Assembly (NCBI GenBank): GCA_945957075.1
Contig: CAMFJP010000035.1
Span: 1 to 10,415 of the forward strand
Source: an uncultured Chlamydiae bacterium
Lineage (GTDB): Bacteria; Chlamydiota; Chlamydiia; Chlamydiales; Rhabdochlamydiaceae
Direction: 5' to 3'
Length of the DNA: 10,415 nt
Shown: one piece after another, positions 1-7,077 of the stretch
Layout: every line of letters starts with the position of its first letter
How positions within the stretch are numbered: position 1 is the first letter of the stretch
Notes under the pieces: model-generated
Told to the model about the DNA's origin: nothing
The model's database searches: none
Seen by the model: the letters and a program-made list of their open reading frames with translations, nothing else
Program-made: the position numbers and the translations under genes

Positions 1-71
1 CTTTGAAAATTGTGGGGACTATGTAGATCTACTTGACAATTGCGCAACAACGCCCCCTAGGTAATGAATAA

Positions 72-124
72 ACCTCTTTCGAAATTTCATTAGTTTTTCA
101 AACAAAGCAGGTTTCGAAAGAGGT
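72..124 (-). terminator. Terminator-like inverted repeat after rpsJ
   Basis: A 13-bp perfect inverted repeat (arms 72-84 and 112-124, ACCTCTTTCGAAA and its complement) is separated by 27 nt and begins 11 nt beyond the rpsJ stop codon. On the minus strand it is followed by a broken T-rich stretch (TTTATTCATT). Position and stem strength fit the end of the ribosomal operon. The long spacer and the imperfect T-run are atypical of a canonical intrinsic terminator, so a processing or protein-binding role cannot be excluded. Each arm itself contains the palindrome TTTCGAAA. Confidence 0.6.
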
Positions 125-135
125 CTAGAGTGGCT

Positions 136-456
136 TTAAGCGACTTTGATTTTAATGTCAACGCCCGCGGCCACAGGAAGCACTTTGAGCTTGTCTATGG
201 TGTCAGGAGTTGGATTTAAGATGTCGAGTAGGCGAATGTGTGTGCTCATCCCAAATTGCTCACGGGATTTTTTATCCACATGAGGGGATCTAAGCACGGT
301 ATACAACTCGCGCTTAGTAGGCATAGGAAAAGGACCCGCAATACGGGCGCCTGTGCGCTTTGCTGTTTCAACGATATCAGCAGTAGCTCTATCCAATACG
401 CGCTGATCGTAGCCTTTAAGACGAATACGAATCTTTTGTCTGCTTTGCTTAGACAT
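136..456 (-). CDS. rpsJ: 30S ribosomal protein S10 (also NusE)
   Basis: Small-subunit ribosomal protein S10, 106 aa, in the 30S head; in bacteria it also acts as the transcription antitermination factor NusE. The family pattern is present throughout: IRIRLKGYDQRVLD at the N-terminus, the extended-loop segment PFPMPTKRELYTVLRSPHV in the middle, and a C-terminal VAAGVDIKIKV strand. The length is normal (about 102-106 aa). It lies 12 nt after fusA, with a TAAGGA Shine-Dalgarno overlapping the fusA stop codon, so it is the last gene of this operon. In most bacteria rpsJ heads the separate S10 operon; placement directly after fusA is, to my knowledge, a chlamydial arrangement. Identification is secure. 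Confidence 0.97.
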   Translation of the reverse strand: MSKQSRQKIRIRLKGYDQRVLDRATADIVETAKRTGARIAGPFPMPTKRELYTVLRSPHVDKKSREQFGMSTHIRLLDILNPTPDTIDKLKVLPVAAGVDIKIKVA

Positions 457-468
457 GATGAGAATTCC

Positions 469-2562
469 TTACTTCTTTGCAATTTCTTCTTGAATTTTTG
501 TGGGCACACGCTCAAAGTGGCTCGGCTCCATGGTATACGTTGCTCTGCCAGAGCTAAGAGAACGTAGTTGAGTCGAATATCCAAACATTTCACTAAGAGG
601 AACTTCAGATTCAATCTCAACGGTTCCTTTTAGCGTCGTTTGGTTTACAATTCTACCCCGTCTTCTGTTAACGTCTCCAATGATATCGCCCATAAACTGT
701 TCTGGAGTCGTGACAACGACTTTCATGATAGGTTCTAGAAGAACAGGCTTGCCTTTGCGCGCTGCATCTTTAATTGCCATGGAGGCGCAAATTTTAAATG
801 CCATTTCACTAGAGTCAACTTCGTGATAAGAACCGTAGGTGATGGCAACTTTAACATCGACAAGATTGTAGCCTGCAAGAACACCTGTTGCGAGCCCCTC
901 TTCAATCCCTTTAATACAGGGGTTGATGTATTCTTTAGGGATGGCGCCCCCTACAATTTTACTTACAACCTCATTGCCTTTGCCCTTTTCATTGGGTTCG
1001 ATTTCGAGACAAACGTGCGCGTATTGTCCTCGACCTCCGGACTGCTTGACGTATTTTGTTTCTGAGGTGCTTGGGATTGTAATAGTCTCTTTGTAGGACA
1101 CTTCGGGAGCGCCGACGTTTGCCTCTACCGAGAACTCACGTAGCATGCGGTCGCGCAGAATTTCCAAATGGAGCTCTCCCATCCCAGAGATGATCGTTTG
1201 TCCTGTTTCTTCGTGCGTTGTTACGCGGAAAGTGGGGTCCTCTTCAGATAGTGAGCTTAAAGCTAGGGAGAGTTTTTCTCTGTCTGCTTTAGATTTAGGC
1301 TCAATTGCCATGGAGATTACAGGCTCTGGAAACTCCATTTTTTCTAGTAGGAGAGGATTGTTTTCTGCGCATAGGGTGTCACCTGTGCTTGTGTACTTAA
1401 GTCCAATGCAGGCTGCGATATCCCCTGTAAAGAATTCTTCTCTGTCTTTGCGTTGGTTTGCGTGCATTTCCAAAAGACGGGAGACGCGCTCTCTTTTGTC
1501 TTTTGTTGTATTTAGAAGTGAGACGCCTTTTGATAGGGTTCCTGCGTAGATGCGCACAAAGGTAAGTCTTCCCACATAGGGGTCTGACATAATTTTAAAG
1601 GCGAGGGCTGCAAGTGGGCTGCTGTCACTGGGGGTAAGCTCCATAGGCTCCCCTGTAGAAACGTGCATGCCCTTAATAATACCGCGATCAAGAGGTGAGG
1701 GCATCCATGCAACAACTGCGTCTAGAAGAGGCTGGATTCCTTTGTTTTTAAATGCTGTTCCGCATAGTACAGGGTTGATGCGGTTGGACACAACGCCCTT
1801 GCGAATGACTGCATGAATTTCTTCTGGAGTTAGAGAATCTGGATCTTCTAACACCTTCATCATGAAGATTTCGTTTGTTTCGTCCAATGTTGCCAATTCT
1901 TCAAGCATCTCCATGCGCATTTTTTTGCAGGTATCTAGAAGATCGTTTGGGATTTCTGTGGTTTCAAATTGTGCGCCTAGCGTTTCATCGAGAAAGAGAT
2001 ATGCTTTCATGGTGACAAGGTCAACCATTCCTTTAAAGGCGGACTCAGACCCGATAGGGCATTGTACAGCGACGGCATTGGCCCCCAGCTTTTCTTTCAT
2101 GGAGTTGATACACATGAAATAGTCGGCTCCGACTCTATCCATTTTGTTTACAAACGCAATACGGGGAACGCCGTAACGTGTGGCTTGTCTCCATACTGTC
2201 TCGGACTGTGGTTGCACCCCAGCCACAGAGTCAAATACAGCAACTGCACCATCAAGAACGCGTAGAGACCTTTCCACTTCTACTGTAAAGTCAACGTGAC
2301 CTGGTGTGTCGATGATGTTGATTTTACTGTTTTTCCAGTAGACTGTTGTGGAAGCGGAGGTGATGGTAATTCCTCGTTCCCTTTCTTGTTCCATGAAGTC
2401 CATGGTGGCTGCCCCCTCGTGAACCTCTCCAATGCGATGGAGTCTTCCAGAGTAGTAGAGAATGCGCTCTGTGCAGGTCGTTTTACCGGCATCGATATGC
2501 GCCATAATGCCAATGTTACGAACATTTTCTAATAAATCTGTTTCGGGGCGTTTGCCGCTCAT
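469..2562 (-). CDS. fusA: Translation elongation factor G
   Basis: EF-G, 697 aa, the cytoplasmic GTPase that drives ribosomal translocation and, with RRF, ribosome recycling. The GTPase domain at the N-terminus shows the P-loop AHIDAGKTT (residues 21-29), the switch region with GITI, DTPGH (around residue 90) and NKMD (around 143). The family domain II and the domain III-V segments follow, including GMGELHLEI and GGRGQYAHV. Length is close to the bacterial norm (about 690-705 aa), and no disruption or missing motif was seen. The start is supported by an AAGGA-type ribosome site that overlaps the rpsG stop, giving tight coupling. It is transcribed with rpsL, rpsG and rpsJ. Confidence 0.98.
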   Translation of the reverse strand: MSGKRPETDLLENVRNIGIMAHIDAGKTTCTERILYYSGRLHRIGEVHEGAATMDFMEQERERGITITSASTTVYWKNSKINIIDTPGHVDFTVEVERSLRVLDGAVAVFDSVAGVQPQSETVWRQATRYGVPRIAFVNKMDRVGADYFMCINSMKEKLGANAVAVQCPIGSESAFKGMVDLVTMKAYLFLDETLGAQFETTEIPNDLLDTCKKMRMEMLEELATLDETNEIFMMKVLEDPDSLTPEEIHAVIRKGVVSNRINPVLCGTAFKNKGIQPLLDAVVAWMPSPLDRGIIKGMHVSTGEPMELTPSDSSPLAALAFKIMSDPYVGRLTFVRIYAGTLSKGVSLLNTTKDKRERVSRLLEMHANQRKDREEFFTGDIAACIGLKYTSTGDTLCAENNPLLLEKMEFPEPVISMAIEPKSKADREKLSLALSSLSEEDPTFRVTTHEETGQTIISGMGELHLEILRDRMLREFSVEANVGAPEVSYKETITIPSTSETKYVKQSGGRGQYAHVCLEIEPNEKGKGNEVVSKIVGGAIPKEYINPCIKGIEEGLATGVLAGYNLVDVKVAITYGSYHEVDSSEMAFKICASMAIKDAARKGKPVLLEPIMKVVVTTPEQFMGDIIGDVNRRRGRIVNQTTLKGTVEIESEVPLSEMFGYSTQLRSLSSGRATYTMEPSHFERVPTKIQEEIAKK

Positions 2563-2574
2563 GGTCTTTATTCC

Positions 2575-3045
2575 TTACTTGTAATGAGCAAAAGCGCGGT
2601 TGGCTTCTGCCATGCGGTGTGTGTCATCTTTTTTCTTGATACTGGATCCCTGGCCTAGGTAGCAATCTGCAAGCTCAAGGGCTAGACCATCTTCCATGGA
2701 CTTGCCCGCTTTGTCTTGAGAAAAACCGATAATCCATGCCATAGCCATAGATACGCGGCGCTCTGTCGGGATTTCTACCGGCACTTGGTACGTTGCGCCT
2801 CCAATACGTCTGGACTTAACTTCTAAGGCGGGCTTTGCGTTTTCCAGAGCCTGTTCAAAAGCTTCAAGGGGATTTGTGACTTTAACGCGTTTAGAGAACT
2901 TGTCTATAGCATTATAAACTATTCTGCTGGCCAGCGATTTTTTGCCGCCTTTCATGAGTTTATTGATGAATTTGGCAACGAGGCAGCTGTTATATACCGG
3001 ATCTGCATCGATTTGTCTTTTTACAGCGCGTCTTCTTCGTGACAT
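2575..3045 (-). CDS. rpsG: 30S ribosomal protein S7
   Basis: S7, 156 aa, a primary 16S rRNA-binding protein that nucleates assembly of the 30S head and contacts tRNA near the E site. The sequence begins MSRRRRAVKR and shows the family landmarks FINKLMKGGKKSLASRIVYNA, the ALENAKPALEVKSRRIGGATYQVPVE core with the beta-hairpin, and the C-terminal helix ending in EANRAFAHYK. Length is normal. The preceding AGAGGA ribosome site lies 8 nt before the ATG and 18 nt separate it from rpsL. In other bacteria S7 can repress its own operon by binding the rpsL-rpsG spacer; the 18-nt spacer here leaves little room for that structure. Confidence 0.97.
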   Translation of the reverse strand: MSRRRRAVKRQIDADPVYNSCLVAKFINKLMKGGKKSLASRIVYNAIDKFSKRVKVTNPLEAFEQALENAKPALEVKSRRIGGATYQVPVEIPTERRVSMAMAWIIGFSQDKAGKSMEDGLALELADCYLGQGSSIKKKDDTHRMAEANRAFAHYK

Positions 3046-3063
3046 GAATTACGTCCTCTTAAT

Positions 3064-3435
3064 TTACTTAGGGAGCTTTGCTCCGTACTTCGATCTAGAT
3101 TTTTTGCGGTCTTTTACTGCTGCGCAATCAAGTGCACCGCGTACAATGTGATAGCGAACGCCGGGAAGGTCTTTTACTCTTCCACCGCGAACCAAGACGA
3201 TGCTGTGCTCTTGAAGATTATGTCCTTCTCCTCCAATATACGCAATAACCTCTTGACCATTGGATAGGCGAACCCAAGCGACTTTTCGTAGGGCTGAGTT
3301 AGGCTTTTTTGGGGTTTTTGTCTTAACTTGAAGGCAGACACCCCTTTTTTGAGGACATTTTTGCAGTGCGGGCGATTTTTTTCTCCTTTTTTTGGGAGCT
3401 CGACCTGTGCGGACCAGTTGGTTGATTGTAGGCAT
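3064..3435 (-). CDS. rpsL: 30S ribosomal protein S12
   Basis: S12, 123 aa, sits at the decoding centre of the 30S subunit and controls translational accuracy. The conserved loop TPKKPNSALRK (residues 41-51) and the GRVKDLPGVRYH loop (85-96) carry the lysines at which streptomycin resistance mutations occur in other bacteria; both loops have the wild-type residues here. The N-terminal extension is rich in lysine and arginine, as usual. The start is fixed by a strong AAGGAG site about 9 nt upstream, and this is the first gene of the operon, behind the promoter at 3493-3521. The segment KSPALQKCPQKRGVCLQVKT is very close to what I recall from C. trachomatis S12. Confidence 0.98.
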   Translation of the reverse strand: MPTINQLVRTGRAPKKRRKKSPALQKCPQKRGVCLQVKTKTPKKPNSALRKVAWVRLSNGQEVIAYIGGEGHNLQEHSIVLVRGGRVKDLPGVRYHIVRGALDCAAVKDRKKSRSKYGAKLPK

Positions 3436-3492
3436 GGGCGCCTTCTCCTTAAAAAAACGCTTGATAATGAAACAAAATAGAGATATTCGGAA

Positions 3493-3521
3493 AATATAGC
3501 CATGTGGCGAATTATTTGCAA
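3493..3521 (-). promoter_or_regulatory. Promoter of the rpsL-rpsG-fusA-rpsJ operon
   Basis: On the minus strand TTGCAA (3521-3516) and TATATT (3498-3493) are separated by exactly 17 bp. That is a five-of-six match to the -10 consensus and four of six to the -35. Transcription would start near 3486, giving a leader of about 50 nt before rpsL. The element lies in the divergent gap between rpsL and tsp and overlaps the upstream in-frame ATG of tsp at 3502, which argues that tsp starts further right. Assigned by inspection only. Confidence 0.55.
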
Positions 3522-3552
3522 AGGCATCTTCTGTTGTAGCGGGGTAAACCAG

Positions 3553-5487
3553 ATGAATTATTTAGGAAAAAAGGGCTTTCTGTGCTTTGTGGCATGGATG
3601 ATGTGTGTGGTTTCAATTGAAGCTGGACCTCCAAAGCTGAAGAAAGAGGATGTGAGGATTTCGATGGATGCGATGATGAAAAATCATATTTGTTACAACG
3701 CGTTGTCGCCTTTGATTATGAAGCGTGCTGTAAAATTATATATCGAGCAGTTAGATCCTTATAAAATTTATCTTTTGGATAGCGAGGTCAAAAAATTTCT
3801 TAATCTCGATGAAGAGACGTTAATTCAGATGGTGCGTGCGTATCGGAAGGATGCATTTCCAGTCTTTCAGGATATGGATGCCATGATGACTTTTGCGATT
3901 AAAAGAGCGCGTAAAGCGCGTGCTTTATTCGATTATAATTCAATCAATGTGGGTGGATTGCCTTATGCTGCCTATGCTGCCACAGAGCAGGAACTTCAAA
4001 GTCGCTGTTTACATTCTTTGTGGGCTATGATTTCTGGCGAGTTGCAGGGAGCTTCTTTTGAATCTCTTTCTGTGGAGAGACAGCACAAGATGGTAGCTTT
4101 TGCCAGTCGCTATTTTGAAAAACAGGAGAGAGCGTTTTTATTGTCTGCAAGTGCGCACCTGCATGCGCAGTCTATGCGTATTTTAAAGGTGATGGCAAGA
4201 AGTTTGGATGCACATACGATGTATTTTTCCCCAGAAGAGGCATTTGAATTGCGTGCTAGTTTGGAAAAACAGTTTGAAGGTGTTGGGATTGTTGTTAGGG
4301 AGGGGGTTGATGGGGTTTTTATTGTAAACGTTATTCCGGGAGGGCCTGCAGATAAATCTCAAAAGATTTATCCAGGGGATTTAATTTTATCTATAGATGG
4401 GAAGCCTACTTTGAATGCGACTTATGAGGAGGTATTGGATCTTTTGAAGGGAAAAGGCAGGTCTTCTGTAACGCTTGTTGTTGGCCGTGTTGCTTCTTCA
4501 GGGGAGAGGATGGATGAAAGGGTTACCCTTGTTCGTGAAAAAATTGTGATGTCTTCTGAAAGGGTGCAGGTGACGGCAGAGCCTTTTGGCAGTGGTGTTA
4601 TTGGAAAGATTATTGTTCCTGCATTTTATGAAAGTCAGGGGGGAGCTGGATGTGCGCAGGATATTTTAGATGCAATTCGGGAGCTTAGGGGAAAGGGTGA
4701 GCTACTTGGTTTGGTCATGGATTTTCGTGGCAATTCCGGGGGGTTTTTGAGTCAGGCGATTAAAGTTGTAAGTCTTTTTGTTAAAAGCGGGATTATTGTT
4801 GTTTCTAAATATGCTCATGAGGATGTGCAGTATTTTCGCAATATTGATGGCCGCGTGTATTACGATGGGCCTCTTGTTATTTTGCATTCAAAGGCCTCTG
4901 CTTCTGCTGCTGAAATTGTGGCCCAGGCGCTTCAAGATTATGGAATCGCTTTGGTTGTAGGGGATAAAAGATCGTATGGCAAGGGGACGATTCAATATCA
5001 AACAGTGACCGATGAAAATGCGCGGGCTTTTTTTAAGGTGACAGTGGGGAGGTATTATACGGTCTCTGGGAAGTCGACGCAAATAGAGGGGGTTCTTGCA
5101 GATGTTGTGGTTCCAACTGTCTATGCTCCTTATCGAATTGGTGAGAAGTATTTAGAGTATCCTTTACCGGGGGATCATATGCCTCCTCTTTACGTAGATC
5201 CTCTTGCGGATGTTGAGGGGGCTACGCGCAGTTGGTTGCAGTACCACTATGTTCCCTATTTACAAAAACAGGAGCAAAAATGGGTAAGTATGCTTCCTCG
5301 GCTTCAAAAAAATAGCGCTTTTCGTTTGGAGCGAAATGCGAATTTTCAAATTTTCTCACAGGCTGTGGAATCTGCAAAAGCACATCCAGAAACATTTTTA
5401 GGGGCTGATTGGGGTGAAGAAGATTTACAGATGCAAGAGGCTGTTGATATTGTCAAGGATATGATTTTCTATGATAAGGCGGGGTGA
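3553..5487 (+). CDS. tsp: Tail-specific protease Tsp/Prc (S41 family, PDZ)
   Basis: Carboxy-terminal processing serine protease of the Prc/Tsp type, acting in the periplasm on proteins recognised by their C-termini; the C. trachomatis homologue is CT441. From the ATG at 3553 the protein has 644 aa. It opens with a signal peptide (K-rich start, hydrophobic FLCFVAWMMCVVS, then EAGPP), followed by the helical N-terminal Prc domain (about 25-215), a PDZ domain (about 225-315, GVGIVV to VTLVVG) and the S41 core. By alignment with remembered E. coli Prc, the catalytic residues are Ser451 in SASAAE, Lys477 in YGKGTIQ and Gln481. The ATG at 3502 would add 17 residues in front of the signal peptide and overlaps the divergent promoter, so I prefer 3553, although neither start has a good Shine-Dalgarno. 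Strongly G-rich and C-poor coding strand. Confidence 0.95.
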   Translation: MNYLGKKGFLCFVAWMMCVVSIEAGPPKLKKEDVRISMDAMMKNHICYNALSPLIMKRAVKLYIEQLDPYKIYLLDSEVKKFLNLDEETLIQMVRAYRKDAFPVFQDMDAMMTFAIKRARKARALFDYNSINVGGLPYAAYAATEQELQSRCLHSLWAMISGELQGASFESLSVERQHKMVAFASRYFEKQERAFLLSASAHLHAQSMRILKVMARSLDAHTMYFSPEEAFELRASLEKQFEGVGIVVREGVDGVFIVNVIPGGPADKSQKIYPGDLILSIDGKPTLNATYEEVLDLLKGKGRSSVTLVVGRVASSGERMDERVTLVREKIVMSSERVQVTAEPFGSGVIGKIIVPAFYESQGGAGCAQDILDAIRELRGKGELLGLVMDFRGNSGGFLSQAIKVVSLFVKSGIIVVSKYAHEDVQYFRNIDGRVYYDGPLVILHSKASASAAEIVAQALQDYGIALVVGDKRSYGKGTIQYQTVTDENARAFFKVTVGRYYTVSGKSTQIEGVLADVVVPTVYAPYRIGEKYLEYPLPGDHMPPLYVDPLADVEGATRSWLQYHYVPYLQKQEQKWVSMLPRLQKNSAFRLERNANFQIFSQAVESAKAHPETFLGADWGEEDLQMQEAVDIVKDMIFYDKAG

Positions 5488-5517
5488 GAAACGCGCAACT
5501 CTAACAACAAGAGCTCT

Positions 5518-5526
5518 TGCTATAAA
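5518..5526 (+). promoter_or_regulatory. Extended -10 promoter for tRNA-Phe
   Basis: TGCTATAAA (5518-5526) reads as an extended -10 element (TG, one base, then TATAAA). It would start transcription near 5533, about 27 nt ahead of the tRNA. No convincing -35 is present. It abuts a perfect 12-bp palindrome, CAAGAGCTCTTG (5508-5519). Assigned by inspection. Confidence 0.4.
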
Positions 5527-5559
5527 AATGTCTCTTGAGATACCCTTTTGGCTTCTGAT

Positions 5560-5632
<73 letters not shown>

Positions 5633-5640
5633 CTTTTTTT
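5633..5640 (+). terminator. T-run ending the tRNA-Phe transcript
   Basis: Seven T residues (5634-5640) follow directly after the tRNA acceptor stem, which can itself serve as the hairpin. This fits a simple intrinsic terminator for a single tRNA gene. Confidence 0.4.
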
Positions 5641-5689
5641 ATTCCCATTTGTATATAGCTCTGAACGTTTTTTAACGTAAGGAGTCACT

Positions 5690-5941
5690 ATGCAAGAATC
5701 TTATCAAAAGTCCCATTTTCCGCATTTTTTACGCAACTGGTCTGAATCAATCAGAACAACTTTGCCTTCAAACCTTCTAAACCCAAAACAACCTCTTTTC
5801 CTATCAACTTTTATCTTCGTTGCGGAAAAATTGCGTAAAAAGCGCAAAGTTTGTTTATCATTTTTGCAATTTATCTGGGGAAACCCGAATTGGAACAACG
5901 GATTAACTATCCTATTCCCTTTTATTCCAAATAATTTATAA
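5690..5941 (+). CDS. Doubtful 83-aa open frame in the att/regulatory region
   Basis: An open frame of 83 codons with a good-looking AAGGAG site (5679-5684) 5 nt before its ATG. The product is basic and rich in F, L, N and P, and resembles no family I recognise. Against a real gene: the frame spans both clusters of the 11-bp iteron described at 5715-5841 and ends inside the perfect TATAAT box in front of the integrase. The region is better explained as the recombination and promoter region of the island. Included because the ribosome site is real and the stretch is otherwise gene-free. Confidence 0.2.
   Translation: MQESYQKSHFPHFLRNWSESIRTTLPSNLLNPKQPLFLSTFIFVAEKLRKKRKVCLSFLQFIWGNPNWNNGLTILFPFIPNNL
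5715..5841. repeat. Two inverted pairs of an 11-bp iteron
   Basis: The motif TTGCGKAAAAA occurs four times. Two head-to-tail copies lie on the plus strand at 5820-5830 (TTGCGG form, first T at 5820) and 5831-5841 (TTGCGT form). Two lie on the minus strand at 5736-5726 (TTGCGT form) and 5724-5715 (TGCGG form). The two pairs face each other across about 80 bp. A weaker copy (TTGCAAAAA) is at 5869-5861 on the minus strand. Set between a tRNA attachment gene and an integrase, such repeats resemble the arm-type sites of tyrosine integrases, but they could equally be an operator for the integrase promoter. Confidence 0.6.
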
Positions 5942-5942
5942 T
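5915..5942 (+). promoter_or_regulatory. Probable integrase promoter
   Basis: A perfect TATAAT lies at 5937-5942, 21 nt before the integrase ATG, with a weak -35 (TTCCCT, 5915-5920) 16 bp upstream. The leader would be about 15 nt and holds only a poor ribosome site (AGGTAAAG). Assigned by inspection. Confidence 0.4.
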
Positions 5943-5963
5943 CACTCTATTCAGGTAAAGACT

Positions 5964-7077
5964 ATGGCAAAGAGATCAGACAACATCCGTTGCATTCGCA
6001 AGTATCCGAAAAAAGATGGCACCTTTAGTTTTCATGCAGAAGTAAGAAGAAAGGGAGCCAAGCCTCTCAGGGAAGTATTTGACACGCTTACTAAAGCTAA
6101 AAATTGGGTACGTTCGACTGAAAGCGACATCTTGGAAGGAAAACTTCCTCAAAAAATTAAGGCACGTAAATACACAGTCAACGATCTGATAGAACAATAT
6201 GAGACCATCTACTTAAGTCGATTCCCAAAGCGACTTAGGAGCCAAGTCCATCATTTGGCTTGGTGGCGTAAGCACTATGGGCATAAGCTATTATGTGATG
6301 TCACGCCTTCTTTGCTTTCGCAAGCTAAGCAAGCGCTTCTCAGTGAAAATACCATTAGAAAAACTCCTCGATCTGGTCCAACGGTCAATCGGTACTTTGC
6401 CACATTAAGAAAAGCTTTTTCATTGGCCGCCTCTGAATGGGAATGGATTAATGAAAATCCTTTTAGAAAGGTCTCAAAGCTTCCTGAAAATAAAGGAAGG
6501 ACACGATTTCTTAGCAAGGAAGAGCTCCAAGCGCTTCTTCAAGCGTGTAAAGAGCGATAAGAATCGCAATCTTTACGGCATGGTTCTTATGGCGGCATCT
6601 CTCGGCCTACGCTATGGCGAGATCGCTGCGTTAAAGCAGAAAAATTTGGATTTCGAGCATCGACTTATCACCCTTGAAGTCACGAAAAACCATGATGTGA
6701 GAGTGCTACCTATGCCAGATCAAATATACAATTTTCTGAAAGGTTGGAATGCATCCAATCAAAATGAAGATTATGTATTTCCATCTAAAAACCCTTCTAG
6801 ATTGCCCACTTACACAATGATCCGAAAAGCTTTCCAGTCTGTGCTTAAGTCATTGAATATAAAAGACATAGTATTCCATTCGCTTCGCCATACTGCCGCT
6901 TCGCATCTCGCCATGTCTGGAGCAACTCAAGGAGAATTGATGGAAGTCCTAGGTCATCGCTCTCCCGTTATGACTAGAAGATACGCTCACTTCAATAAAG
7001 CACATTTGGCGAAGTTGCTTCAAAAAACCAATAACAATCTTAACATCCCAGGAAACAATGAAAATTCAACTGCCTAA
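5964..7077 (+). pseudogene. Tyrosine integrase of a tRNA-Phe island, frameshifted
   Basis: A phage-type site-specific recombinase that would integrate and excise the island. The first frame (5964-6560, 198 aa) carries an arm-binding-like N-terminus (KKDGTFSFHAEVRRKG...) and the helical core-binding domain, then stops at TAA 6558. The second frame continues to 7077 and holds the whole catalytic domain: Arg in GLRYGE (6610-6612), Lys in VTKNHD, HSLRH (6877-6891), LGH (His 6955-6957) and the nucleophile Tyr in RRYAH (6982-6984). The frames join at 6549-6556, where AAAGAGCGAT would read through as KESD if one more AG were present, so a 2-bp contraction of an AG repeat is the simplest cause. Joined, it would be about 371 aa, normal for the family. 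Sequencing error remains possible because every catalytic residue is intact. Confidence 0.9.

Noticed and set aside
33..63. TTGACA at 33-38 as a rightward promoter
   Set aside because: No acceptable -10 lies 16-18 bp downstream (CCTAGG at 17 bp) and no rightward gene follows; the terminator of rpsJ is next.
246..620. Leftward 124-codon frame overlapping fusA and rpsJ
   Set aside because: It is an alternative frame of two certain genes and has no independent support.
3461..3489. TTGATA with TATTCG, 17 bp apart, as a tsp promoter
   Set aside because: The -10 matches only three of six bases; no rightward promoter for tsp could be chosen with confidence.
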